DNA of 64,000 nucleotides from Autumnicola musiva (GCF_031846585.1 NZ_JAVRHK010000003.1:248001-312000), one strand, 5' to 3'; positions 17,099 to 26,525 are shown, counted from the first letter of the stretch. Translations and numbers: made by a program. The notes: a model not told the origin generated them from the sequence alone.

Positions 17099-18130
17099 AT
17101 GTATATCACGATCACACCCCAAAAATTAGGAGGAAATTATTCACAAAGTTCAGGCGATTTTGTGGGCTATTTGGAAAAGGAAAATCAAGGTCTGGAACAG
17201 GAAGAGATGGAACACTTTTTCAATCAATATGGCGATGAGTTTTCAGCGGAAGAAGTGGTAAAAGATATTGATGGAAACGGTGCAAAATTAAAAAAGAAAG
17301 AACCTAAATTTTATTCAATTACGGTCAGTCCGTCGAAGTATGAATTAAACAGATTGCAGAACAGCAGCGAAGATTTAAAAAAGTACACCCGTGAGCTGAT
17401 GAAAGATTATGTAGCATCATTCAACCGGAAAATCAATGGGCGGCCAGTCAATATCGATGATATAAAATATTATGCAAAAATTGAACACCAACGAACCTTT
17501 AAGGGAACCGACAAACAGATCAAGGAAAACCAACCCTTTGCCACCAAAATACTTCAGCTGAAAAACGAGATCCGAAGTATTGAAAGCGGCTCGATGGAAG
17601 GAAGTGTTAGGAAACGAGAAAAAGAAATCGCAAAACTGGAACGCCAAGCGCCACACCAACAGGATGGCAAACGGATCGTCCAGGGAATGCCCAAGGCCGG
17701 AAACCAAAGTCATATCCACATCGTCGTGAGCCGGAAAGACGCTTCCAATTCGTTCAGTCTTTCGCCCGGGAGCAAATACAAAGCCTCCGATGTCGAGATG
17801 AACGGTAAGAAAGTCAAACGGGGTTTCGACCGGGACAAGTTTTTTGAAAATGCCGAAAAGACCTTTGACAGGACGTTTGGCTACCAAAGAAACTTCGCAG
17901 AAACCTACAAGGCGAGGAAGGATTTTATTAAAAACCCAAAAATCTATTTTGCCTCGTTGATGAAACTGCCCACCAATGAAAAAGCGATTGCTTTTAAGTT
18001 GATGCGGGAAACGGGTATCCCGATAATGCCAAGTATCCCGACCAATCAAGCACAGCTTGCCCTAAAGGTTTTCAATAAGCTGCGCAAGGGTTTGGATGTG
18101 GCCATCAAATCAAGTTCCATCGGAATCTAA
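17099..18130 (+). CDS. mobB: Relaxase (MobB-like, DUF5712 family)
   Basis: This 343-residue protein should nick at oriT and stay bound to the transferred strand. It starts MYITITPQKLGGNYSQSSGD and has the paired-His motif HIHIVVSRKD near residue 206, in which the His residues would hold the metal, preceded by a basic Gln/Lys linker. A conserved Tyr is present in several places (IKYYAKIEHQR near residue 122), but I cannot say which is catalytic. The family is a Bacteroidota-specific relaxase type. It follows the mobilization accessory gene by 11 bp and precedes the coupling protein by 9 bp. Confidence 0.82.
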   Translation: MYITITPQKLGGNYSQSSGDFVGYLEKENQGLEQEEMEHFFNQYGDEFSAEEVVKDIDGNGAKLKKKEPKFYSITVSPSKYELNRLQNSSEDLKKYTRELMKDYVASFNRKINGRPVNIDDIKYYAKIEHQRTFKGTDKQIKENQPFATKILQLKNEIRSIESGSMEGSVRKREKEIAKLERQAPHQQDGKRIVQGMPKAGNQSHIHIVVSRKDASNSFSLSPGSKYKASDVEMNGKKVKRGFDRDKFFENAEKTFDRTFGYQRNFAETYKARKDFIKNPKIYFASLMKLPTNEKAIAFKLMRETGIPIMPSIPTNQAQLALKVFNKLRKGLDVAIKSSSIGI

Positions 18131-18139
18131 ATCTTAGTT

Positions 18140-19723
18140 ATGCAACTGGACAACCTTACAACGGTACTCGCAATCATTGGTTTAACAAGTACGCTATTTT
18201 ATATGCTGTACAGGTTGACGCGTTATGCCTTTATTTTAAACGTGATTTTACTTGGGGTTCTGGTGTTTTACCAATCGAGCAACAATGAACTGATTTTGAT
18301 TTCATTGATTCTGGTTTGCCCGCTGATGCTAATTAATACGGGACTGTACGTTTTTTTGCACAAAACGGACGAGCCAAAAAGTGCCGAGAGCAAGTATCGT
18401 GTAAGCTTTGCAACGAGCAAGGAAAGTTTTACATTGGAAAATGTAAAACGTGGAGCATCCATCATAGGATCTGCCGGAAGTGGCAAGACCGAGAGCGTAG
18501 TTTATGGTTTCCTGAAACATTTCCAAAAAGAGGGCTTTTGCGGGATCATTCACGACTACAAAGATTTTGAGTTGACGGAAATGGCTTATCCGCTTTTCAA
18601 GGATAGTGACATCCCTTTTAAAGTGATTTCCTTTGATAAAATTATACATAGGGTCAATCCTATTGCCCCACGGTATTTAGAGAACGAGGAAAGCGTAAAC
18701 GAGGTTTCCCGGGTGCTGATCGAGAACTTGTTGGAGCAAAGGGAGTCCGGAACTTCGGGAACGACCAAATTTTTCAATGATGCTGCGGAAGGATTGATTG
18801 GTGGACTGATCTGGAAGCTAAAAACCTCTTATCCAAAATTCTGTACCCTGCCGCATCTGATCGCCATTTATCAGTATCTGGACACGGACAGTCTCATCCA
18901 GTTTTTGGAAACCAACACAACAGTACGGGCAATGGCGGACGCTTTTATAAGCGGAAAGGATTCCGAACGGCAGACCGCCGGTGTAAAAAGCACCTTGGCC
19001 AATGCACTAAAACGGATAAGCACCCAACGTATCTTTATGGCATTATCCGCAGACGAAGTGCCGCTCAACATCAATAATGAAGATAACCCTGCGGTAATTT
19101 CGATTGTGAACAATCCAAAATTTGAAACCTCCTATTCGCCCGTCATTGCAACAATAATCCATACGATCACCAAACAAATGAGTGTGCGCAATTCCAAACC
19201 ATCGTTTCTGTTGATGGAAGAAGCCCCGACCATACGGCTATTGAATATGCACCGGATTCCGGCAACTTTGCGGAGTTATGACATTGCCACCATCTACGTG
19301 ATGCAGGACAAGATACAGAACGATATGATGTACGGCGATAAGGCAAGCAAGGCGATCTTGAGCAACCTTTCCTACCAGTTTTTCGGTAAGGTAAATGACC
19401 CGGACACCGCCAAATATTACGAACGCTTTTTTGAGATTATAAAGGATCCTACCAAAAGCGTGAGCCGTGGGCATAACCTTGATTTTGATACCCGCATAAC
19501 CACAGGGGAAAAGGAAATCCCTAAAATCCGGGCAGATGTATTCTTTCGCTTGAAACAGGGCGAGTTTATAACCTATGCCGATGGGAAGGATAAAAAAGTG
19601 CAGTTTAAATTGCAGCAGATTCAGCGAGAGCTTCCCGAGGAATCAAAGCAATTTACCCAAGTTGATTTAGAAACTAATTTTGAGCGGGTTTATGAGGAGG
19701 CGAGGTCGATATTTGAAAAATGA
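18140..19723 (+). CDS. mobC: Type IV coupling protein (MobC/TraD-like)
   Basis: This 527-residue membrane ATPase brings the relaxase-DNA complex to the conjugation channel. Two to three N-terminal membrane helices (residues about 8-75) are followed by the ATPase domain with Walker A GSAGSGKT near residue 110 and HDYKDFEL shortly after. The Walker B-like SFLLMEEAPTIRLL is near residue 358, and IYVMQDKIQNDMMYGD near 380. The C-terminal half contains the NLSYQFFGKVNDPDTAKYYE region typical of VirD4-like proteins. It ends the mob operon; the DUF2147 gene meets it from the other strand. Confidence 0.93.
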   Translation: MQLDNLTTVLAIIGLTSTLFYMLYRLTRYAFILNVILLGVLVFYQSSNNELILISLILVCPLMLINTGLYVFLHKTDEPKSAESKYRVSFATSKESFTLENVKRGASIIGSAGSGKTESVVYGFLKHFQKEGFCGIIHDYKDFELTEMAYPLFKDSDIPFKVISFDKIIHRVNPIAPRYLENEESVNEVSRVLIENLLEQRESGTSGTTKFFNDAAEGLIGGLIWKLKTSYPKFCTLPHLIAIYQYLDTDSLIQFLETNTTVRAMADAFISGKDSERQTAGVKSTLANALKRISTQRIFMALSADEVPLNINNEDNPAVISIVNNPKFETSYSPVIATIIHTITKQMSVRNSKPSFLLMEEAPTIRLLNMHRIPATLRSYDIATIYVMQDKIQNDMMYGDKASKAILSNLSYQFFGKVNDPDTAKYYERFFEIIKDPTKSVSRGHNLDFDTRITTGEKEIPKIRADVFFRLKQGEFITYADGKDKKVQFKLQQIQRELPEESKQFTQVDLETNFERVYEEARSIFEK

Positions 19724-19738
19724 AGTTATGCATCATTT

Positions 19739-20170
19739 CTACTCCGTCATCCGTTCCCATTCCATTGTTTTATAGAAAAAGCCAATGTAGCCCCGAACGT
19801 TCAAAATATTGGGGTCATTTTCATCGAGCCATATTTTTGACCGGTAAACTTTTCCGTCATTCGGATTGGTAATTGTCCCATCAACATATTCTTCTCCGTC
19901 CTTCTCATAATTTTTCATTAAAACAAGGCCTTCTATTTTCTTGTTTTTGTCGTCTCCTTCACATTCGGTGCAAAGGTTATCGCGGTCTTCTTTATCCATA
20001 ATCCGTAAAACCTTGCCATATACTTTTCCGTTTTTTTGAAAGACCTCTACTATAGAGCGAACTTCGCCGGTGTGACGATTGTATGTTTCCCACTTTCCAA
20101 AAATATCCTGGGCATTTGAGTAAAAACAAGAAAGCAAACCAAAACTTATACTTAATAACCAATTTTTCAT
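19739..20170 (-). CDS. DUF2147 exported protein
   Basis: This 143-residue protein has a cleavable signal peptide (MKNWLLSISFGLLSCFYSNAQ, cut after SNAQ) and a mature domain of the DUF2147 type: DIFGKWETYNRHTGEVRSIV, GKVYGKVLRI, and a C-terminal LNVRGYIGFFYKTMEWERM. A Cys pair, CTEC, sits in the middle loop. The domain is a small beta barrel of unknown role found in many envelopes. It is on the opposite strand to its neighbours, convergent with the coupling protein. Confidence 0.85.
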   Translation of the reverse strand: MKNWLLSISFGLLSCFYSNAQDIFGKWETYNRHTGEVRSIVEVFQKNGKVYGKVLRIMDKEDRDNLCTECEGDDKNKKIEGLVLMKNYEKDGEEYVDGTITNPNDGKVYRSKIWLDENDPNILNVRGYIGFFYKTMEWERMTE

Positions 20171-20360
20171 ACGTAAGATAACCGAGTTTTTTATAAATTA
20201 TTTTGAAGATTCTAAAAAAACCTTAAATGTAATATATTTCTTACACTTGTCTTCTGTGATTATTATTTGATGGTTCTATAAATTCATCAATCAATTATCA
20301 ATATTGATAAGCATTTGAACGATATTTTAGTAACTTTGAAAAACTAAAAATTCAAAAAAG

Positions 20361-20678
20361 ATGAAAAAATTAATTTTAACCGCACTATTCGGCTGCCTAT
20401 TTTTATTGAATTCCTGCGGAGAAAACAAGAAAACCGACATAGTGGATTCAGGTACTTATCAAGGTGTTGCCGAAACAGTAGAGCCGGGAGAGAAAGAAAT
20501 TTATGTTAGGACTTCAGATGATAAATTGTTGGAACTCTATTTTACCGATGAAACGACCCTAACCAAAGATGGTAGCACCACTACCTTCGACAGTTTAAAA
20601 GAAGATGGCAAAGTAGAGGTTACCGTTGAAAAAAAGGGTAATAAGCTCGTGCCTATTTCTGTTAAAGTCTTAAACTGA
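20361..20678 (+). CDS. Small lipoprotein of unknown function
   Basis: This 105-residue protein has a lipobox signal (MKKLILTALFGCLFLLNSC, lipidated Cys19). The mature part is beta-rich and acidic (TYQGVAETVEPGEKEIYVRT, KVEVTVEKKGNKLVPISVK), without a recognised domain. A TAACTTTG element at 20331-20338 lies 22 bp upstream of the start and suggests a promoter. It is followed 5 bp later by a four-helix membrane protein and a cation diffusion facilitator, so it may belong to the same cation-related operon. Confidence 0.75.
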   Translation: MKKLILTALFGCLFLLNSCGENKKTDIVDSGTYQGVAETVEPGEKEIYVRTSDDKLLELYFTDETTLTKDGSTTTFDSLKEDGKVEVTVEKKGNKLVPISVKVLN

Positions 20679-20683
20679 TTTTA

Positions 20684-21184
20684 ATGGCAGAAATTCCTTC
20701 AATATGGAGGGAAGAATTATGGCATTCTTTTCTCGTCCATTTGCCTATTGTTACCCTATTATTGGCTTCAATAGCAGCACTATTGAAGCCTTTTTTCTCA
20801 AATGATGGTCATAAACTTTTTTTAGGTCAAACGACCATTGTAATGTTGTTTATTGGAGTGTTGAGTGGCTGGATTACCATTTATACCGGGGAATTGGCGT
20901 ACGACATTGAAGTAAGGAAAATATGTGATCCCGAGGTGCTTCAAGAACACCAATGGTGGGGTTATGCTAGCCTTATCACGTATTCCGTTGCATTGGCATT
21001 GATAATAGGCTTTCGATTTATGCCCAAGAGATTTTTATCCTTGGCAAGGCCTTTTTCCCTTCTTTTATTGGCTGCCGGACTTTTCGGACTTTGCTACACT
21101 GGGCATTTAGGTGCCTCCCTCGTTTATCAGCAAGGCGCAGGAACCTATCAGCCTTCCCCCGATTGTTCTGAATTTGTTAAATAA
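20684..21184 (+). CDS. Four-helix membrane protein, DUF2231-like
   Basis: This 166-residue protein has four hydrophobic helices, and HSFLVHLPIVTLLLASIAALL in the first carries the His pair seen in DUF2231 membrane proteins, which resemble cytochrome b561-type haem binders. Other His residues in helix 3 and 4 regions (EHQWWGY, TGHLGASLVY) would fit haem ligation. It lies 5 bp after the lipoprotein gene and 12 bp before the CDF transporter, so an operon is likely. Function in the cation cargo is unknown. Confidence 0.75.
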   Translation: MAEIPSIWREELWHSFLVHLPIVTLLLASIAALLKPFFSNDGHKLFLGQTTIVMLFIGVLSGWITIYTGELAYDIEVRKICDPEVLQEHQWWGYASLITYSVALALIIGFRFMPKRFLSLARPFSLLLLAAGLFGLCYTGHLGASLVYQQGAGTYQPSPDCSEFVK

Positions 21185-21196
21185 AACGGGCGGTCA

Positions 21197-22087
21197 ATGG
21201 GTGTTACAAACGAGGAAACGGCAATAAAATCAAGCTACTTTAGCATAGTGGGCAATATTTTATTGGCCTTGATCAAGGGAAGTGCCGGTATTTTAGGAAA
21301 TTCTTACGCTTTAATAGCTGATGCCATTGAATCTACCGCTGATATTTTTTCTTCAACATTTGTTCTTTTAGGTTTAAAATACGCACAGAGGCCACCAGAT
21401 AAAAACCATCCCTATGGTCATACCCGAATAGAACCTTTGATTACCTTTTTGGTGGTTGCCTTTTTGGTGACCTCTGCTACCATTATCGCTTATGAAAGTA
21501 TCATCAATATACAAACTCCGCATAAAGTCCCTAAAGCTTGGACACTCATTGTTCTTGGTGTAATCATCATTTGGAAAGAAGGGTCTTATCGCTATGTTTC
21601 CAAAAAAGCGGCGGTAACGAACAGTTCGTCGCTCAAAGCCGATGCGTGGCACCACCGAAGCGATGCCATTACATCAGTTACCGCTTTTATTGGTATCAGT
21701 ATTGCATTGATCTTTGGAAAGGGTTATGAAACTGCCGATGATTGGGCGGCACTTTTTGCATCTGCTTTTATTTTGTACAATTCCTACCTTATTTTCAGGC
21801 CGGCACTTGGCGAAATAATGGACGAACACGTTTATGATGATCTGGTAGAGAAAATCTGTGACGTATCACTAAAAGTAGATGGAATATTGGGAACGGAGAA
21901 ATGCTTTGTCCGTAAAGCAGGGATGAAGTACCATTTGGATCTACACGCCACCGTCAATGGAAAAATAAGTGTTGAAGAAGGCCACGACCTTGCGCATAAA
22001 CTGAAAGATAGATTGCATAATGAACTCCCCCAATTAATGAATATTTTGATTCATATTGAGCCAGATACCCTTTCTGATGATGCCTAG
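21197..22087 (+). CDS. Cation diffusion facilitator (CDF) efflux transporter
   Basis: This 296-residue exporter of divalent metal ions (Zn, Co, Cd, Fe or Mn) exchanges metal for protons. Six membrane helices are visible. The metal-site residues are in ALIADAIESTADIF (helix 2, Asp-x3-Asp-like) and SLKADAWHHRSDAITS (helix 5, HxxxD). The C-terminal cytoplasmic domain contains HLDLHATVNGKISVEEGHDL and ends with HIEPDT, typical of the family. It is the third of the small cargo genes after the mob operon. Substrate cannot be fixed from sequence alone. Confidence 0.92.
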   Translation: MGVTNEETAIKSSYFSIVGNILLALIKGSAGILGNSYALIADAIESTADIFSSTFVLLGLKYAQRPPDKNHPYGHTRIEPLITFLVVAFLVTSATIIAYESIINIQTPHKVPKAWTLIVLGVIIIWKEGSYRYVSKKAAVTNSSSLKADAWHHRSDAITSVTAFIGISIALIFGKGYETADDWAALFASAFILYNSYLIFRPALGEIMDEHVYDDLVEKICDVSLKVDGILGTEKCFVRKAGMKYHLDLHATVNGKISVEEGHDLAHKLKDRLHNELPQLMNILIHIEPDTLSDDA

Positions 22088-22142
22088 TTGTGATGCGTTT
22101 TACCAAACCTGATCGAAAAATGGAATTTTTAAGTATATAAAT

Positions 22143-22574
22143 ATGACTGTTAAGATAATCAAGCTCTTTTTGCGATTGGCAATTTCATTCGGATTTTTAT
22201 CGGCAGTGGCCGACAGGTTCGGAATATGGAGCAAAAATGTTTCTGTTTGGGGCAATTGGGATAATTTTCTGGGCTATACCCAACTGATAAATCCTTGGAT
22301 CCCGAATTCACTCGTCCCCACCATCGGAATTTTGGCCACAGGAGCTGAAATTATTTTTGCGGTTTTTTTGATAATCGGATTTAAGACGGAACTGTTTGCA
22401 AAATTGAGCGGATTGCTACTTTTACTGTTTGCTTTGTCAATGACCTTTTCAACCGGAATAAAAGGAGCTTTTGATTTTTCTGTTTTTACTGCTTCTGCCG
22501 GAGCTTTTGCTTTAAGTCTTATGAAACGGAAATATTTGGAAGTGGACAATTTGATCTTTAAATCGAAAACCTGA
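22143..22574 (+). CDS. DoxX-family membrane protein
   Basis: This 143-residue protein has four hydrophobic helices and the layout of the DoxX family: an early Phe/Leu-rich helix with RLAISFGFLSAVADRFG, a loop WDNFLGYTQLINPWIP, then GAEIIFAVFLIIGFKTELFAKLSGLLLLLF and a final helix before a basic tail. Proteins of this family are linked to redox and sulfur metabolism in the membrane, but the exact role here is unknown. It follows the CDF gene after 55 bp on the same strand. Confidence 0.75.
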   Translation: MTVKIIKLFLRLAISFGFLSAVADRFGIWSKNVSVWGNWDNFLGYTQLINPWIPNSLVPTIGILATGAEIIFAVFLIIGFKTELFAKLSGLLLLLFALSMTFSTGIKGAFDFSVFTASAGAFALSLMKRKYLEVDNLIFKSKT

Positions 22575-22671
22575 ACGAAAGATAAAAGCGTCAGCACAAC
22601 TTTTGCTATAAGCAACTGTGTGGGTTAGTGCACAACTACGCATTATCTTGAGCTTTTAATAGTATTTATTT

Positions 22672-22692
22672 TAGTTTTATGTCTAAAAACTA
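22672..22692 (+). promoter_or_regulatory. Inverted repeat upstream of abiEi (candidate autoregulatory operator)
   Basis: TAGTTTT (22672-22678) and AAAACTA (22686-22692) are perfect 7-bp arms with a 7-bp spacer, 27 bp before the abiEi start. AbiEi antitoxins are known to repress their own promoter through inverted repeats; assignment here is inferred from position. Confidence 0.45.
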
Positions 22693-22719
22693 TATATTGC
22701 TCTAATAATTACTAAAGTT

Positions 22720-23508
22720 ATGGTAACGGAATATATTGATAAATTGCTGTCTGTGGAAGAATATTCTTTTTCCCTTGATGAACTATTGGAAAAGACCACG
22801 AAGAGCAAAAATGCAATTTGGCTGGAATTGGCTCATTTAATTGAAAAGAACAAAGTCATTAATTTAAGAAAAGGTTTTTACCTAATACTCACTCCCAGAT
22901 ATTCCAATTTCGGAAAACTACCCATAAGTCTCTATATCGATAAACTTTTTGATTATTTAGACCGTAGTTATTATTTGGGTTTTTATAGTGCCGCAAAAGC
23001 TTATGGTGCAAGCCATCAACAAGCCCAGCACGATTATGTAATGACAGTAACTCCCAAACTATTGAATATTCAAAAGTCGGCCATTAATATCCGGTTTTTG
23101 ACCACTTCCGCTTGGCCGGAAAAAAATATACTTTCCAAAAAATCAGATGCCGGTATTTATCATATTTCCAGTCCGGCGTTGACCTTGGCAGACTTGGTGC
23201 ATTATCAAAATAAATTGGGGGGGCTGAACCGGATGCTATCCACCATCGAAGAATTGTTGGAAGAAGTTACCCATAATGATCTTGATGATTTATTGAGTTG
23301 GTATGGCAATAAGGCAACACTCCAACGACTGGGTTTTTTATTGGATGAAATAGATCAAGAGAATAGTTTGTCCAATTTAATTTTTCAACATTTGGAAAAT
23401 CAAAAAATACATCCGGTTTTATTGAAGCCGACCAACCAACAACGACCTGGTTCGGTGGATAATAAATGGAAGGTAGATACCAACCTACAGTTAGAAAGCG
23501 ACTTATGA
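22720..23508 (+). CDS. abiEi: AbiEi-family antitoxin / transcriptional regulator
   Basis: This 262-residue protein matches the AbiEi antitoxins of type IV toxin-antitoxin systems. The N-terminal winged helix (about residues 1-60, ending LRKGFYLILTP) is followed by the family's SLYIDKLFDYLDRSYYLGFYSAAKAYGA-like region (abbreviated: YYLGFYSAAKAYG near 88) and a C-terminal domain. The gene is intact. Its stop overlaps the toxin start in ATGA (23505-23508), the usual bicistronic order. An inverted repeat lies just upstream. Because the toxin gene downstream is disrupted, the antitoxin may now act only as a DNA-binding regulator or protect against other AbiEii toxins. Confidence 0.88.
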   Translation: MVTEYIDKLLSVEEYSFSLDELLEKTTKSKNAIWLELAHLIEKNKVINLRKGFYLILTPRYSNFGKLPISLYIDKLFDYLDRSYYLGFYSAAKAYGASHQQAQHDYVMTVTPKLLNIQKSAINIRFLTTSAWPEKNILSKKSDAGIYHISSPALTLADLVHYQNKLGGLNRMLSTIEELLEEVTHNDLDDLLSWYGNKATLQRLGFLLDEIDQENSLSNLIFQHLENQKIHPVLLKPTNQQRPGSVDNKWKVDTNLQLESDL

Positions 23509-24295
23509 TTTCAAAACCTTATATAGCCCAATGGCGGGAAAACGCACCTTGGAAAGAATTTGCACAGGTTGAACAGGATTTAGTCATTAGCCGAGCATTG
23601 GTGGCAATTTTTGACGATGATTTTTTGAGGGAGAACCTCGCTTTCCGTGGTGGTACAGCCTTACATAAACTTTATCTCAACCCCGCTCCAAGGTATTCCG
23701 AGGATATTGACCTTGTACAGGTTAAGGAAGGCCCTATCAAACCCATTATGAAGCGCATAGGCGAGGTCATTACTTTTTTTGAGGAAGATAGGCGTACACA
23801 GGTAAAAGGGGGCACGGAGCAAAAGCGCTGTACCGTTTTACATCGGAATATGAAAATGAGCGTCGCCGGCTCAAGATAGAGATCAACTGCAAAGAACATT
23901 TTAAGGTACTGAAGTGAATGGAATTCTCGTTTGATATAGATAACCCCTGGTTTTCGGGAAGAGCGGATATTAAAACATATAAAATCAATGAACTTTTGGG
24001 CACGAAGTTAAGGGCACTCTATCAACGAAGTAAAGGAAGGGATTTGTTTGATCTGGATTATTCCAGACAAAATGTAGATATCGACATTGATGAAATTATC
24101 AAGTGCTTTAAGGCTTATATGGAATTTTCCGTTGGCAAAGTCCCTTCACAAAAAGAGTTCCTCCTAAATATGGAAGCCAAAGAAAACGATGCAGCTTTTG
24201 AAGGTGATATGGAAGGCTTGTTACGGCCGGAAATCCAATACGATCAAAAAGCTGCGTTCCATTGGTTGAAGGAAACGGTAATTCCACAAATGTAA
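23505..24295 (+). pseudogene. abiEii: AbiEii nucleotidyltransferase toxin, disrupted
   Basis: The toxin gene starts at ATG 23505 and keeps the nucleotidyltransferase signature FRGGTALHKLY and RYSEDIDLV (Gly-Gly then DxD). Reading is lost at an AAAAGGGGG run (23804-23812), where one extra base would restore the following family sequence (GAKALYRFTSEYENERRRL). The restored frame then meets TGA at 23915-23917, where a Trp codon would be expected, and continues from 23918 with FDIDNPWFSGRADI and GRDLFDLDY to 24295. Two independent lesions make it non-functional unless the sequence is wrong. Expected intact length is about 263 residues. Confidence 0.85.
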
Positions 24296-24300
24296 CTATT

Positions 24301-24666
24301 TCAAAACGGCCCTTTCTCCCTTGGCCCTTGCTGCGTAACCTTCCATTGACCATCTACCTTAAGCAGTTTGAATAATTCAGGATTTTCTTCATAAGAGGTT
24401 GTAAACCTTACCCAAGCGGTCTTATCATCGGAAGTTTCTTCCAAAACTTTAAAATTGGAATCCCCTGATTTGCCTGCGGTCATCAAATCCTGTATCATTT
24501 TTAGACCTTCAAAACCTTCGGGGGTGGTATGTTTCTTTAGGGTTGTATTATCTTTATTGTAGAAACTTTCCACCACGATTTTTGAAGTTTCGCTCGGCGA
24601 AAGATCTTGTTTCCCAGCACAGGACAGAAAAAGTGCTACTAACGAAAAAATGGCTATTCTTTTCAT
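24301..24666 (-). CDS. Lipoprotein with DUF4878-like (NTF2-fold) domain
   Basis: This 121-residue lipoprotein (MKRIAIFSLVALFLSC, lipidated Cys16) has a mature NTF2-like domain: SPSETSKIVVESFYNKD, then a helical middle and VDGQWKVTQQG near the end, as in DUF4878-type proteins. It lies directly downstream of traN (7-bp gap) in the tra operon direction, so it could be an accessory protein of the conjugation machinery. It converges with the toxin pseudogene, 5 bp away. Confidence 0.7.
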   Translation of the reverse strand: MKRIAIFSLVALFLSCAGKQDLSPSETSKIVVESFYNKDNTTLKKHTTPEGFEGLKMIQDLMTAGKSGDSNFKVLEETSDDKTAWVRFTTSYEENPELFKLLKVDGQWKVTQQGPREKGPF

Positions 24667-24673
24667 ATCTAAG

Positions 24674-25507
24674 TTAATTTGGGTTATTGATAAATCTATG
24701 CGATATTTTTAATTTTAAGTGCCTTTCCCCGTTCTTTTCGTTGATCTCTAAAACCGCCCTGCGGTCATTGCTTATCGAAAATTTTGGCAGCACGTAAACC
24801 AGTCTAACGGTTTCATTTTCAACTACTTTGGTAGGCAGATTATATTTAAAAATAGGCTCTTGATAAAGACTTTGCAATGATTTCTTTTTACCCTTTTGTC
24901 TCGTCTCTACCGATAATTTTAAGAAATTCAGATCGTAATCCAAGGTAGATTTATTTTCAATCTGGATTACGAAGTAAAGCTCTTCCTTATCAAAAACAAT
25001 GTTTTCAATACTTAAAACGATGCCCTCATTTCGCTTTTTTATACGACCAATCCGTTGCTTTCGATCAATTAAATAGGAACAAAATTTTTGGTAATAATAG
25101 ACCTCATTTCCCAACTCCTTCTTAAACACAACTACTTTTGTCGAATCAGCAACAATAGGCTTTTCATTGCCGATGCTTTTAGACTTCGGTATAAAATAAT
25201 TCAGTCTATCAAGCTGTTTCTTATACCTTACAATATACGAAAAAACTGAACCATTTCTATTGACCACCAACAGATTACTTTCCATTCCCGGCTTTGCTTG
25301 GAGCAATCCAAAATACTGTTCTTTCTCGCGATTGTAGGTGAATACAAAATTGTCTGATCCCGTAATTCCCTGACGTATGGGTTCTGGGAAGAACAAGGCC
25401 ACGTTCTTTTGGTCATTGGCATAAATGGTATCGAGTGTGATAGGTGTTTGCGCTTTTGCGAAGGCTGTACCGCACAGAAATATTGAGATAAAAATATAAT
25501 TTTTCAT
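24674..25507 (-). CDS. traN: Conjugative transposon protein TraN
   Basis: This 277-residue periplasmic protein (signal peptide MKNYIFISIFLCGTAFAKAQ) is of the TraN/DUF4138 type of Bacteroides conjugation systems. It has the family's start TPITLDTIYANDQKNVALFF and IRQGITGSDNFVFTYNRE, and a C-terminal beta domain with KVVENETVRLVYVLPKF. It plays a VirB9-like part in the outer-membrane channel (family knowledge). It follows traM in the operon. A Pro-rich link is absent, which suits the small form. Confidence 0.85.
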   Translation of the reverse strand: MKNYIFISIFLCGTAFAKAQTPITLDTIYANDQKNVALFFPEPIRQGITGSDNFVFTYNREKEQYFGLLQAKPGMESNLLVVNRNGSVFSYIVRYKKQLDRLNYFIPKSKSIGNEKPIVADSTKVVVFKKELGNEVYYYQKFCSYLIDRKQRIGRIKKRNEGIVLSIENIVFDKEELYFVIQIENKSTLDYDLNFLKLSVETRQKGKKKSLQSLYQEPIFKYNLPTKVVENETVRLVYVLPKFSISNDRRAVLEINEKNGERHLKLKISHRFINNPN

Positions 25508-25562
25508 AAGAGTGAGTTTTTAAATGCCCTACTTGTCCCGAATTCAGTTCGGGATTATGGGG

Positions 25563-26498
25563 TCATAATTTAGGCTTTAGGATTAGTCTGTAATTGTTGA
25601 GTACGGTAACCTTTACGTTCCGGTGGTTGCGCTGAAATATCTTTTTGAAACCGCTTACTTGTGGTACACCCGTAATGTTTATGTCATCCACCATATCGCC
25701 TACAACTTCGCTGGTTACCTCTGCACGAAAGTTGTTTTCCACATAAATGCCATCGCTACCATCCTGTAGATCGAATGCTTTCAGTTTTGTGGGTTGATGT
25801 TGAATGTTCTCGATCTCAATCAAAACCCGATTGGGCTGAAAACTGATAAAACCGTAAATTGGAGTGTTTTTTGGAATCCGTTTGCTATTGATGGTGGCGG
25901 TTTTGGTCAGGCGCATCCGCAAACGCGAATTTGCCTTGACTACTTGGTCACCATCTACAACGGCATAGATTACAGCATCCGTTGAACCGGACACGGAAAC
26001 AGTGCTTTCCTTGGGATCGGAAGCAAAAAACAACTGGTGTTCCAGCCCCATTTCCTTTGCAGCAATTTTTTCTTCCGCTTTTATTGCAGCGGAGTCAACC
26101 ACTTTTGCGACCTTGACAACAGTTTTCTTAACCCCAATATTCCGATAATTTTTTTCGGAATACTTGATTTTCCCTGCGGAGTAGATACTATCCACAATGC
26201 GTTCCTTTTCCTGTTCGGGCAAATCTGGATCGTAAAAGCCGAGGGAATCGATCAGCTTTTCATCGTAGATGCTTGGTGCGTTGGTTTCCCGCACTTCCTT
26301 AAGATCATTGATGGCATCCAGTTTGGAATCGTACTCCTTTTGATCTTCTTCCAATGCGGGAACCGACGTCTCTTTAAGGTTTTCGTTTTCACTTTCATCA
26401 TTGCCCATAACCATAATGGAATAGGAAATCAGGAAAATGAATACTACGGCAAGCACCGCTGCAAAGACTATTTTGTTCTTTTCTATCTTCATAATCAT
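25563..26498 (-). CDS. traM: Conjugative transposon protein TraM
   Basis: This 311-residue protein has one N-terminal membrane helix (KIVFAAVLAVVFIFLISYSI), a long charged periplasmic linker (about residues 40-170), and a compact C-terminal domain containing STDAVIYAVVDGDQVVKANS and RLRMRLTKTATINSKRIPKN. The domain resembles TraM/VirB10-like channel scaffolds of Bacteroidota ICEs. It lies between traK and traN with short gaps. No TraL-type gene is present in the 27-bp gap before it. Confidence 0.87.
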   Translation of the reverse strand: MIMKIEKNKIVFAAVLAVVFIFLISYSIMVMGNDESENENLKETSVPALEEDQKEYDSKLDAINDLKEVRETNAPSIYDEKLIDSLGFYDPDLPEQEKERIVDSIYSAGKIKYSEKNYRNIGVKKTVVKVAKVVDSAAIKAEEKIAAKEMGLEHQLFFASDPKESTVSVSGSTDAVIYAVVDGDQVVKANSRLRMRLTKTATINSKRIPKNTPIYGFISFQPNRVLIEIENIQHQPTKLKAFDLQDGSDGIYVENNFRAEVTSEVVGDMVDDINITGVPQVSGFKKIFQRNHRNVKVTVLNNYRLILKPKL

Positions 26499-26525
26499 TG
26501 GTTTTTAAATGCCCATTATGGGCTT

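Noticed and set aside
23804..23812. Programmed frameshift in abiEii
   Set aside because: A second lesion (TGA at 23915) would still stop translation, so simple decay is more likely.
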